Source: Parabacteroides sp. PF5-6
GTDB taxonomy: Bacteria > Bacteroidota > Bacteroidia > Bacteroidales > Tannerellaceae
Assembly: GCF_029504695.1 (NCBI RefSeq)
Contig: NZ_JAQFIN010000011.1
Location: 1 to 64,000, forward strand
Direction of reading: 5' to 3'
Length of the DNA stretch: 64,000 nucleotides
Below, one piece after another: positions 50,192-58,201 of the stretch. How positions within the stretch are numbered: the first letter of the stretch is position 1; every line of letters starts with the position of its first letter. A program made the translations under genes and the position numbers. The notes under the pieces were generated by a model, which worked only from the letters and a program-made list of their open reading frames with translations, had not been told where the DNA came from and did no database searches.

Positions 50192-52591
50192 TTAATGATT
50201 CGTCCCTTCGAAAAGATCGTGTCCTTCGTGTCCCTGTGATGCGCGGGCTTTGAAGTTATTGAAGGTATAACTGATCGAGAGCATGATCAACGGGTATTGG
50301 GGGCGGATCTTGGTGATCGACTCCAGGTTCGAGGTCGAGATATTACTCACGTAACGGGCGGAATTGAATACATCCCGGAAGGAGAGGGTCGCTGCGACTT
50401 TCCGGTTAAACAATTGCTGACGAACCGCCAGGTTCATATACCAGAAAGCATCCGTACGTCCTTGGGTGGTGACCGACGGGCCGACAAAGTTACCATCGAC
50501 CTGGATCCGGGTGTATTTGCCCGCGTCGAAACCGTTATTCAATGCGATCTCGTAGTTCGTACTGTTCTCATCGGTGCCGAGGTTCTGCAGTTTGTTCTTT
50601 ACTTTGTAGTGGTAGAGGCTACCGTTCACATTGATATTCCACCAACGAGCGGCCTGCACTTGCAGGCTGAGTTCCACCCCTGTCGAATAATCGCTTCCCA
50701 CGTTCGCCATCGAGTCGAGCGTTACCCCGGCTACATAAGGCACGCGCAGGCGCTCGATCTTATCTTTCCGCGAGCGGTGGAAGACGGAGGCAGAGACACT
50801 GTGTTGCCCGATATTCTTTTTGTAGTTCAATTCGTAGGAGTTGATGTATTCCGCCCGGATATCCGGGTTGCCGATCTCCGCCGAATAATAGTCGCGGTAG
50901 GTGATATACGGCTCCATATAAAAGAGTTGCGGGCGGGTGATCCGACGCGAATAAGAAGCCATCAATACATGCTCGTTCGGGAAATGATAGCCCAGGTGAA
51001 CGGAAGGGAAAAGTTCGAACTTATTGTAGATCCGGTCAGAACCTTCGACCGAGCTGCGCAATACGCGATGGGTATGTTCGCCCCGCAATCCGGCTTGAAA
51101 CTCAAACGATTTATAACTATCGCCCCAGATCGCATAGATCGAGTTGATGCCGTGCATAAAGTAAAACGTATTATAGATCTCATCGCTCCAGTAGAACTCT
51201 TTCTTCACCGGATCCCAGAATTCCATGCTGTAATCACCATCTTCCAGGTAAGAGAAGTATTGGTAGCCGGCTTCGAGTTTACCGGTTGCACTATACGGGT
51301 AGATATAATCCAGATTACCCCGGGTGGTCCAGCGGTGTTCGTCTTCGTAGGCCCGGTGTCCCTGTTGGCGTTGATTGTTCTTATCGAAGAGGTCGCTCTG
51401 GAAGTATTCCAACGCGTCGCCCCCGTACTTGGCATAGAAACGGGCGGAGAGTTGGTGGCCTTTGTCGTTGAATTTATGCAACATACCGACATTCCCCTGA
51501 AAGAAAGTCTCGTGGATATCGTAATAATCACGACTGAAATAGTCGCCCCGCTCCGTTGCTTCTCCGTCGACTTGGCGCACTTCCGAATAGTCGAGGTCGC
51601 CATCGCGCGTCCGTCCGCCGTATCCGCCTTCGAAATCCACATCGAATGTCGTTTGCGGCAAGGCATATTGCCAGCCGGCTTTCAATGCGTAGTTGAAATT
51701 ATTACTTTTTCGTGGTCCGTCGGAATGGGATATGGTCGAGGCATCACCTACGATGGTTGTCTTTTGCTGGTTGAAATCACTCTCGCGCAGCCGTTCGCTA
51801 TAACTTCCACCAACAAACCAGCGGGAGGCTTTCTGCTGATTGGTCAACAGGAAATCGACCGTGCGGGTCAATGCCGTACTTCCGCTGAGGTTTACCATGC
51901 CGCTGACGCCTTGTTGCATATCCTTCTTGGTGATGATATTGATGATGCCCACGGCGCCTTCCGTATCATGGCGTGCCGAAGGATTGGTGATGATCTCGAT
52001 ATTGTCGATATGGGCGGAAGGGATTTGTTCCAACGCCTGCGTGCCGGAGAAGATACTGGGCTTGCCATCCACATAAACGGCAAAGCCACTGCTGCCGCGG
52101 AAGGTCACCTCCCCCTCGGCATCGACCCGGATCGACGGCGTATTCTCCAGGATATCCACTGCCGAGCCACCGCTGGCCATCATATTCGAAGAGGCCTCGA
52201 TCACCCGTTTATCCAGTTTGTAGATCACCTGTTTCTTATTGGCCACCACTTCGACCTCACCCAGCCCCACTTCGAGCTGGCGGAGCCGCATGATACCCGC
52301 ATCTTTGACGCGTTCATTCTCTACCAGAACCGATTGGGTGAACAGATCATACCCCAGCATACGCACCATCAGGGTATATTCGCCGACGGTAAGCGGCGTC
52401 ATTTGGAAACCACCCTCCAGATCGGTCATCACTTCGGCAACCACCTTGTCGCCCGAATAGAGGATTACATGCGCATACTCGACCGGCGCCTGCGAAGAAG
52501 CGTCGATCACTTTACCTTTAATACCGGAGGCCGCAAAAAGCGAAAAAGAAGTACTCCATACCAGAAGTACCGTAAACAGTGTCTTACTCAT
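50192..52591 (-). CDS. TonB-dependent outer-membrane receptor (OMP_b-brl_3 type)
   Basis: 799 residues from MSKTLFTVLLVWSTSFSLFA, a clear signal peptide; an in-frame ATG 11 codons earlier does not fit it. A carboxypeptidase-regulatory-like domain (about 24-105, GIKGKVIDASSQAPVEYAHV) is followed by a plug (about 125-225, ENTPSIRVDAEGEVTFRGSSGFAVYVDGKPS) and a barrel to the C-terminus. The family transports siderophores, oligosaccharides or peptides. It has no SusD partner. The gene is close to, but on the opposite strand from, the orphan antitoxin. Confidence 0.9.
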   Translation of the reverse strand: MSKTLFTVLLVWSTSFSLFAASGIKGKVIDASSQAPVEYAHVILYSGDKVVAEVMTDLEGGFQMTPLTVGEYTLMVRMLGYDLFTQSVLVENERVKDAGIMRLRQLEVGLGEVEVVANKKQVIYKLDKRVIEASSNMMASGGSAVDILENTPSIRVDAEGEVTFRGSSGFAVYVDGKPSIFSGTQALEQIPSAHIDNIEIITNPSARHDTEGAVGIINIITKKDMQQGVSGMVNLSGSTALTRTVDFLLTNQQKASRWFVGGSYSERLRESDFNQQKTTIVGDASTISHSDGPRKSNNFNYALKAGWQYALPQTTFDVDFEGGYGGRTRDGDLDYSEVRQVDGEATERGDYFSRDYYDIHETFFQGNVGMLHKFNDKGHQLSARFYAKYGGDALEYFQSDLFDKNNQRQQGHRAYEDEHRWTTRGNLDYIYPYSATGKLEAGYQYFSYLEDGDYSMEFWDPVKKEFYWSDEIYNTFYFMHGINSIYAIWGDSYKSFEFQAGLRGEHTHRVLRSSVEGSDRIYNKFELFPSVHLGYHFPNEHVLMASYSRRITRPQLFYMEPYITYRDYYSAEIGNPDIRAEYINSYELNYKKNIGQHSVSASVFHRSRKDKIERLRVPYVAGVTLDSMANVGSDYSTGVELSLQVQAARWWNINVNGSLYHYKVKNKLQNLGTDENSTNYEIALNNGFDAGKYTRIQVDGNFVGPSVTTQGRTDAFWYMNLAVRQQLFNRKVAATLSFRDVFNSARYVSNISTSNLESITKIRPQYPLIMLSISYTFNNFKARASQGHEGHDLFEGTNH

Positions 52592-52668
52592 GAAATTAGG
52601 TCTAACTTTACATTGGTCCGGCAAATATAGGGAAAGTTATAGAAAGAAGAAAAAAGAATACAGAAAGT

Positions 52669-52974
52669 TTATGGATGTAGCGGCCTTAAATCAACAGCTA
52701 AGCCCAAAGCTGCAGCGATCCGGTAGAAAGTAGATACTTTGGGTTCTGTCTTCCCATTTTCTACTTTAGAAATATATGACTTATTACTCCCTATTTTTTT
52801 TGCCAATTCCTCCTGAGTCATTTTAGCTTCTTTACGGGCTTCTTCAATTAAAAGACCCGTATAAAAAGAATAGGCTTTTTGCTCTGCTTCCAAGCGGGAA
52901 GGAGAACCCTGCACACCGTATTTTTTATCAAGTATGGCGCTATAACTTCTTATTTCATTGTTTTTTGCTCTCAT
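52669..52974 (-). CDS. HigA-like XRE antitoxin
   Basis: 101 residues. A HTH_3 domain occupies about 47-98 (MTQEELAKKIGSNKSYISKVENGK). The N-terminal helix region is typical of HigA partners. Its ATG overlaps the stop of the toxin stub (ATGA). Transcribed from the operator-bearing promoter at 53092-53133. As with 49860, the antitoxin reading frame is intact while the toxin is not. Confidence 0.83.
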   Translation of the reverse strand: MRAKNNEIRSYSAILDKKYGVQGSPSRLEAEQKAYSFYTGLLIEEARKEAKMTQEELAKKIGSNKSYISKVENGKTEPKVSTFYRIAAALGLAVDLRPLHP

Positions 52975-53087
52975 AATACTCCTCCATAATTTTTAATGCC
53001 TTGTTGATCTCTTTTTGTGGGGGGGGCTGTGCCTGTTTCTAGAAAATCTTCAAAATAAGGACCAAAAGTAATTACCTCTCTTATCAT
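52971..53087 (-). pseudogene. Internally deleted HigB-type toxin with an eight-C tract
   Basis: The frame begins MIREVITFGPYFEDFLETG, the usual toxin N-terminus. It then enters a run of eight C and continues 18 more codons out of frame. In another frame after the C-run the expected C-terminus is readable (KEINKALKIMEEYYESKKQ). About 60-70 central residues are missing. One C fewer would join both ends into a 43-residue peptide lacking the catalytic core. Confidence 0.7.
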
Positions 53088-53091
53088 GACA

Positions 53092-53133
53092 CAAAAATAA
53101 CAAAAGTTATTCAACTGAACAACTTTTGTTATT
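53092..53133 (-). promoter_or_regulatory. Promoter and long operator-like dyad of the HigBA remnant
   Basis: On the minus strand TATTTTTG (53099 to 53092) is a perfect -7 box, with a GTTG -33 element 20 bp upstream (53123 to 53120). A 38-bp imperfect dyad with 13-bp perfect ends (AATAACAAAAGTT) spans 53096-53133 and covers the promoter, as expected for antitoxin autorepression. Confidence 0.65.
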
Positions 53134-53142
53134 CTATTTATG

Positions 53143-53169
53143 CGGTAGGTGGTTGTAAATCACCTACCG
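53143..53169. other. Stem-loop CGGTAGGTG
   Basis: Perfect 9-bp arms (CGGTAGGTG and CACCTACCG) around a 9-nt loop lie between the carB terminator and the HigBA promoter. A plus-strand ATTTTT follows the stem. It may be a second terminator or insulator; no other signal is present. Confidence 0.35.
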
Positions 53170-53201
53170 GATTTTTCAGATTGTAAGCGTCATATTACTA
53201 A

Positions 53202-53235
53202 AAAAGGATGCCCACAAATAAGTGTACATCCTTTT
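53202..53235 (-). terminator. Terminator of carB
   Basis: On the minus strand AAAAGGATG pairs with CATCCTTTT, and a T-run continues past the stem. It lies 26 bp beyond the carB stop. Confidence 0.75.
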
Positions 53236-53260
53236 AAATTCATCGGATACTATCCGTTTA

Positions 53261-56200
53261 TTACTTATACTCCTGCCAGCTTTTGATTTGGATTTCTGTT
53301 TCTTTCATGTTGCAGAAGGCCTGGATGAAGGCGCTGGCCAGGCGGGCGTTGGTGATCAGGGGCACGTTGTGGTCGATGGCGGCCCGGCGGATCTTGTAGC
53401 CGTTGGTCAGTTCGCGGGTGGTGTGGTCTTTGGGGATGTTCACCACCAGGTCGAACGTATGGTTCGAGAACATATCCATGACGTTGCAATCGCCCGGTTC
53501 GTCCGGCCAGTTCACCGTTTTTGCCGGTACACCGTTTTCGTTCAAGAACTTGGCTGTGCCTTGGGTGCCGAAGATCGTATACCCTTTTTCTGCCAGCAGG
53601 CGGCTGGGTTCCAACAGGTCGACCTTGCTTTTGGCTTCTCCTGAAGAGACCAGTACGTTTTGTTCGGGGATCGTATTGCCTACGGCGATCATGGCAGAGA
53701 GCAATGCTTCATCGAAATCATCACCCAGACAGCCTACCTCGCCGGTCGAGCTCATGTCGACACCCAGGATCGGGTCGGCCTTATGCAGGCGGGCAAAGGA
53801 GAACTGGGAAGCTTTCACACCGATCCAGTCGATATCGAACGCGCTCTTATCCGGTTGGGAGTAGGGAGCGTCGAGCATGATGCGCGTTGCCGTTTCGATA
53901 AAGTTGCGGCGAAGCACTTTGGAGACAAACGGGAAGCTGCGCGAAGCACGCAGGTTACATTCGATCACCTTCACTTCGTTGTTCTTTGCCAGGAACTGGA
54001 TATTCACCGGTCCGCTGATGTTGAGTTCTTTGGCGATCATCTTGCTCACCTTCTTGATGCGGCGGGCAGTCTCGAAGTAGATCTTCTGTGCAGGGAACAC
54101 CAGGGTGGCGTCGCCGGAGTGTACGCCGGCAAACTCGATATGTTCGGAGATGGCGTATTCCACGATCTCGCCGTTCATGGCTACCGCGTCGAACTCAATC
54201 TCTTTCGCTCCCTGAAGGAACTCGGAAACGACCACCGGGTATTCTTTCGACACTTTCGCAGCCAGTCCGAGGAATTCGATCATCTGATCTTTCGTGTAAC
54301 ACACATTCATCGCCGCGCCGGACAATACGTACGACGGACGGATCAGGATCGGGAATCCCACATTCTCAATGAACGCATCGATCTCTTCCATGCTGGTCAA
54401 TTCTGCCCAACGGGGTTGGTCGATCTTTAAGGTATCGAGCATGGCAGAGAATTTGTGCCGGTTTTCCGCCCGGTCGATCGACAGGGGCGAGGTCCCCAGG
54501 ATAGGTACCTGCTGACGGTAAAGCTTCATCGCCAGGTTGTTCGGGATCTGTCCGCCCATAGAGACCACCACACCTTTGGGGGTTTCCAGGTCGATCACAT
54601 CCAGTACGCGTTCCAATGAGAGTTCATCAAAATAGAGGCGGTCGCACATATCGTAGTCGGTCGATACCGTCTCGGGGTTATAGTTGATCATGATCGATTT
54701 GTATCCCAGCTTGCGGGCGGTCTGCGCGGCATTCACCGAGCACCAGTCGAACTCGACCGACGAACCGATACGGTACGCGCCCGAACCGAGGATGATCACG
54801 CTCTTTTCGTTCTTATAATAAGGTATATCGTGTTCGCTGCCGTCGTACGTGAGGTAGAGGTAGTTGGTCAGTTCCGGAAATTCGGAAGCGATCGTATTGA
54901 TCCGTTTCACGCTCGGCAGTACGCCCAGCTTCTTCCGGTGGTTGCGCACGCGGATATTTTCTTTTTCCATATTGCCGTCGGGACTTTCCACGTAGCGGGC
55001 GATCTGGAAGTCGGAGAACCCAAGGCGTTTCGCTTCGCGCAGGATATCTTCGGGCAGGTCTTCCACTTTCGTATATCCGGCCAATACATGGGTATAGTCG
55101 ACAATATTTTTCAGCTTGTGCAGGAACCAATGGTTGATCTTCGACAGTTCGTAGATGCGGTCGATCGAGTAACCGGCTTCCAGTGCGCGGGCGATAGCAA
55201 AGATGCGCAGGTCGGTCGGGTTCGCCAGTTCTTCGTCGAGGTCGTCGAATGTGATGTCGTTATTGCCCACGAAACCGTGCATCCCCTGTCCGATCATACG
55301 CAAGCCTTTCTGGATGATCTCTTCGAAGCTCTTACCGATCGACATGATCTCGCCAACCGACTTCATGCTCGAGCCGATCTGGCGGCTGACACCGACAAAC
55401 TTCGTCAGGTCCCAGCGCGGGATCTTCACGATCATATAATCCACTTCCGGTGCTTTGTATGCCGAGTAGGGTGTACCCATCTCGCCGATCTCGTCCAGGC
55501 CGTAGCCCAGTGCCAGCTTGGCGGCCACGAATGCTAACGGATAACCGCTCGCTTTCGATGCCAGGGCCGAAGAACGGCTCAGGCGGGCATTGACCTCGAT
55601 CACGCGGTAGTCGCCCGTTTCCGAGTTGTAGGCATATTGAATATTACATTCGCCGACAATGCCCAGGTGGCGGATCGCCTTGGTGGAGATCTCCTGCAGG
55701 GTCTTCACCTCTTCATCGGTCAAGGAGCAGGTGGGAGCCACCACGATACTTTCGCCCGTATGCACACCCAGCGGGTCGACATTCTCCATGCTGACCACCG
55801 TAAAGCAATGGTCGTTCTTATCGCGTATCACTTCAAACTCAATCTCTTTCCAGCCTTTCAGCGACTCTTCGACCAGGATCTGGGAAGAGTAGGCGAAAGC
55901 GCTTTCGGCCAGCGTGCGCAATTCTTTCTCGTCGGCACAGATGCCACTGCCCAGGCCACCCAGGGCGTAAGCCGAGCGGATCATCACCGGGAAGCCAATG
56001 CGATGGGCAGCCGCCAGCGCGTCGTCCATCGTCTCTACCGCCTGGCTGATCGGCGTTTTGATCGCTACCTCATCCAGCTTCTTGACAAAGAGGTCGCGGT
56101 CTTCCGTATTCATGATCGCCTCGACCGAGGTGCCTAATACCTTCACCCCGTATTTCGCCAGCGTGCCGTCGGTGTAGAGTTGGGTACCACAGTTCAAAGC

Positions 56201-56479
56201 CGTTTGCCCGCCAAAAGCGAGCAGGATACCGTCGGGTTGTTCTTTTTTGATCACCTCTTCCACGAAGTAAGGAGTGATCGGCAGGAAATAAACCTTATCC
56301 GCTACCCCCTCCGATGTTTGGATGGTGGCGATGTTCGGGTTTAAGAGTACGGTACTGATGCCTTCTTCACGTAAGGCCTTTAACGCTTGTGAACCGGAAT
56401 AGTCGAACTCGCCCGCCTGACCGATCTTCAGTGCGCCGGAGCCGAGGACTATCACTTTCTTGATACCACTTTTCGACAT
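53261..56479 (-). CDS. carB: Carbamoyl-phosphate synthase large subunit
   Basis: 1072 residues, the full length. Two ATP-grasp halves (about 1-540 and 545-930) each carry an N-terminal VLGSGA-type nucleotide site (VIVLGSGALKIGQAGEFDYS near 9; SVIILGSGAYRIGSSVEFDW near 560). A methylglyoxal-synthase-like allosteric domain ends the protein (near 940-1072). The enzyme makes carbamoyl phosphate for pyrimidine and arginine synthesis with the glutaminase CarA, which is not adjacent. It has its own terminator and its start is set by the family's N-terminal signature. Confidence 0.97.
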   Translation of the reverse strand: MSKSGIKKVIVLGSGALKIGQAGEFDYSGSQALKALREEGISTVLLNPNIATIQTSEGVADKVYFLPITPYFVEEVIKKEQPDGILLAFGGQTALNCGTQLYTDGTLAKYGVKVLGTSVEAIMNTEDRDLFVKKLDEVAIKTPISQAVETMDDALAAAHRIGFPVMIRSAYALGGLGSGICADEKELRTLAESAFAYSSQILVEESLKGWKEIEFEVIRDKNDHCFTVVSMENVDPLGVHTGESIVVAPTCSLTDEEVKTLQEISTKAIRHLGIVGECNIQYAYNSETGDYRVIEVNARLSRSSALASKASGYPLAFVAAKLALGYGLDEIGEMGTPYSAYKAPEVDYMIVKIPRWDLTKFVGVSRQIGSSMKSVGEIMSIGKSFEEIIQKGLRMIGQGMHGFVGNNDITFDDLDEELANPTDLRIFAIARALEAGYSIDRIYELSKINHWFLHKLKNIVDYTHVLAGYTKVEDLPEDILREAKRLGFSDFQIARYVESPDGNMEKENIRVRNHRKKLGVLPSVKRINTIASEFPELTNYLYLTYDGSEHDIPYYKNEKSVIILGSGAYRIGSSVEFDWCSVNAAQTARKLGYKSIMINYNPETVSTDYDMCDRLYFDELSLERVLDVIDLETPKGVVVSMGGQIPNNLAMKLYRQQVPILGTSPLSIDRAENRHKFSAMLDTLKIDQPRWAELTSMEEIDAFIENVGFPILIRPSYVLSGAAMNVCYTKDQMIEFLGLAAKVSKEYPVVVSEFLQGAKEIEFDAVAMNGEIVEYAISEHIEFAGVHSGDATLVFPAQKIYFETARRIKKVSKMIAKELNISGPVNIQFLAKNNEVKVIECNLRASRSFPFVSKVLRRNFIETATRIMLDAPYSQPDKSAFDIDWIGVKASQFSFARLHKADPILGVDMSSTGEVGCLGDDFDEALLSAMIAVGNTIPEQNVLVSSGEAKSKVDLLEPSRLLAEKGYTIFGTQGTAKFLNENGVPAKTVNWPDEPGDCNVMDMFSNHTFDLVVNIPKDHTTRELTNGYKIRRAAIDHNVPLITNARLASAFIQAFCNMKETEIQIKSWQEYK

Positions 56480-56746
56480 AATTTTTGATACTATTTTAGA
56501 TTTTATATATATGTTACGTTCCTCAGTCCTTTCCGCAAGACAAAAAAAATACGTTAATCAATGAAGAATAACGCATTCAGTAGAAAACTGCCGACAAAAA
56601 GGGAAAAGAGTCCATGTGATCCGACATAAAGCCGGAGAAAAGTGCCAGATTGCCTATGTATTTCTTCCTTGTCATGAACCTCTTTCAAAAACCGGAGCAA
56701 ATTTAGGACTTAATTTTGGGAATAACAAAGTCATTTACAGTTTCTT

Positions 56747-57331
56747 TTATTCTTTTTCATCAAAAGCCAATGCGCGTACCCAGGTTTCAATCGTTTTTTC
56801 GGATGGACAATCGATCTTCCGGCGCAGGCGGTAGCGGGTTTTGATCACACTCGGCCGGTTGATGCCCAATGTATACGCGATTTCTTCGTTAGTCTGGTTC
56901 AGTACCAACAGCATACAGAATAATTCTTCACCTTTGGTGATCGACGGGCATTCCTGCCGCAGGCGGTGCAGGAACATCGGGTGCAGCGCGCTGAAGCTCT
57001 GGCGGAACTGGTCTTCTTCGTCATGGGTCAACAAACGGGGATGCAACATCTCCATCACTTTCCCCAGGTCCGTCACTTTCTCCGGACGATCCTGGATCTC
57101 TTTCAACTGCCGGCGTAATTCTTCATTCCTTTGTGAGAGTTCTTTTCGTGAAGCAATCAGATTACGCAATAACTCTTCCTGTTTCTGCAACTTCAGACGG
57201 ATCAATTCTTTCTCCTGCATATCCTTTTCACAACGAAGGCGATAATAGCGGTAGCGGGACACAATATTACATAGAGCAATGACCAGTAAAAGTATAAGGA
57301 TACAGAAAAATAAAACCGTGTATTTCTCCAT
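56747..57331 (-). CDS. Small membrane regulator: helix, coiled coil and LuxR-like HTH
   Basis: 194 residues from MEKYTVLFFCILILLL. The longer frame reaching 57475 would precede the promoter. A single membrane helix (about 6-28) leads into a long charged coiled coil (35-85), then a domain of about 100 residues with ITKGEELFCMLLVLNQTNEEIAYTLGINRPSVIKTRYRLR split by usual HTH turns. This is the C-terminal half of the TPR regulators such as 7865-9451, without TPRs. Targets unknown. Confidence 0.8.
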   Translation of the reverse strand: MEKYTVLFFCILILLLVIALCNIVSRYRYYRLRCEKDMQEKELIRLKLQKQEELLRNLIASRKELSQRNEELRRQLKEIQDRPEKVTDLGKVMEMLHPRLLTHDEEDQFRQSFSALHPMFLHRLRQECPSITKGEELFCMLLVLNQTNEEIAYTLGINRPSVIKTRYRLRRKIDCPSEKTIETWVRALAFDEKE

Positions 57332-57358
57332 ATATAGTTTCTGTCGTTTTTCAGAACG

Positions 57359-57366
57359 CAAATATA
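57359..57366 (-). promoter_or_regulatory. Promoter -7 box for the small HTH regulator
   Basis: On the minus strand TATATTTG matches TAnnTTTG and lies 28 bp upstream of the preferred ATG, which supports that start over the longer frame. Confidence 0.55.
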
Positions 57367-57434
57367 AAGCAAAATCGGAGCGATGCAAGAATAGAGTGCA
57401 ATAAAATGCATAGCAAAATGCCGGATTTTGAAAG

Positions 57435-57522
57435 TGCTGATAGCTGTCGACACTTGTGCCGATAATTATCAGCACAAGTGCCGATAATTATCAGCACAAG
57501 TGTCGATAATTATCAGCACAAA
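57435..57522. repeat. 22-bp tandem dyad array G
   Basis: Four 22-bp units begin at 57435, 57457, 57479 and 57501. Units 2 and 3 are identical and unit 4 nearly so (GATAATTATCAGCACAAG). The dyad GATAATTATC is perfect. Unit 1 is diverged (GATAGCTGTCGACACTTG). The array lies between divergent genes, about 75 bp from the HTH promoter and 90 bp from the DUF1599 promoter. Confidence 0.82.
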
Positions 57523-57613
57523 TATAAGCCTGCTATTTGGAAAGAAAGATTCCCGTAATGACTTGAGATACAATAGTCTATCACTTTGCTTTGTAAAGCA
57601 GTCATAATTATTG

Positions 57614-57621
57614 TATATTTG
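57614..57621 (+). promoter_or_regulatory. Promoter -7 box for DUF1599
   Basis: TATATTTG matches TAnnTTTG and stands 28 bp upstream of the ATG at 57650. An in-frame ATG at 57611 would lie before this box and is therefore rejected as the start. Confidence 0.55.
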
Positions 57622-57649
57622 CTTCCTAAATTTTGATGTAACAGGGTAT

Positions 57650-58201
57650 ATGACTGAGACAAATAAGCAATTCGAGCGTGTGATCGCTCAATGCAGGGAG
57701 CTGTTTGAAAAGAAGTTGAAGGATTATGGTCCTTCCTGGCGGATTTTGCGTCCGGAGTCAGTCACGGATCAGCTTTTTATCAAAGCCAGCCGGATACGTT
57801 CGCTGGAGATCAAAGGCGTCAGTAAGGTCGACGAAGGCATTCGTCCGGAGTTTATCGCCATTGTCAACTATGGCGTGATCGGGCTTATTCAACTGGCGAA
57901 AGGTTTTTCCGATACCACGGATATGAGTTACGAAGAGGCGTTGGCGTTGTATGATCGATACATCACGGAGACGAAAGAACTGATGTATGCCAAGAACCAC
58001 GATTACGACGAGGCGTGGCGCAGCATGCGGATCAGCTCGTACACCGACCTGATCCTGACGAAGCTCTACCGCACGAAGCAGATCGAGAGCAACGACGGGC
58101 AGACCCTGGTTTCCGAAGGGGTGGATGCCAACTATATGGATATGATCAACTACGCGCTTTTCGGTTTGATCAAACTGGAAGAGGCAAAAACAGAGATATG
58201 A
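57650..58201 (+). CDS. DUF1599 protein with internally duplicated domain
   Basis: 183 residues. The sequence divides into two similar halves: KKLKDYGPSWRILRPESVTD with KASRIRSLE (about 23-60), and KNHDYDEAWRSMRISSYTD with KLYRTKQIE (about 115-152). Each half ends with a similar helix (IVNYGVIGLIQLAKG and MINYALFGLIKLEEA). A MazG-like all-alpha fold is possible but unproven. It overlaps the next start by 4 bp (ATGA). Bacteroides genomes keep this gene next to the BT_3928-like gene and tpiA. Confidence 0.88.
   Translation: MTETNKQFERVIAQCRELFEKKLKDYGPSWRILRPESVTDQLFIKASRIRSLEIKGVSKVDEGIRPEFIAIVNYGVIGLIQLAKGFSDTTDMSYEEALALYDRYITETKELMYAKNHDYDEAWRSMRISSYTDLILTKLYRTKQIESNDGQTLVSEGVDANYMDMINYALFGLIKLEEAKTEI

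Noticed and set aside
50297-52630. Long plus-strand open frame of about 777 codons opposite the TonB-dependent receptor
   Set aside because: It is the complement of a well-supported receptor gene, has no family resemblance and arises from codon bias of the real gene.
57435-57522. Four regular repeats that could suggest a CRISPR array
   Set aside because: The units are directly adjacent with no unique spacers, and no cas gene is present.
58015-58197. Upstream extension of the DoxX/thioredoxin-like protein
   Set aside because: It overlaps DUF1599 in another frame and lacks family residues; the ATGA junction at 58198 is the natural start.
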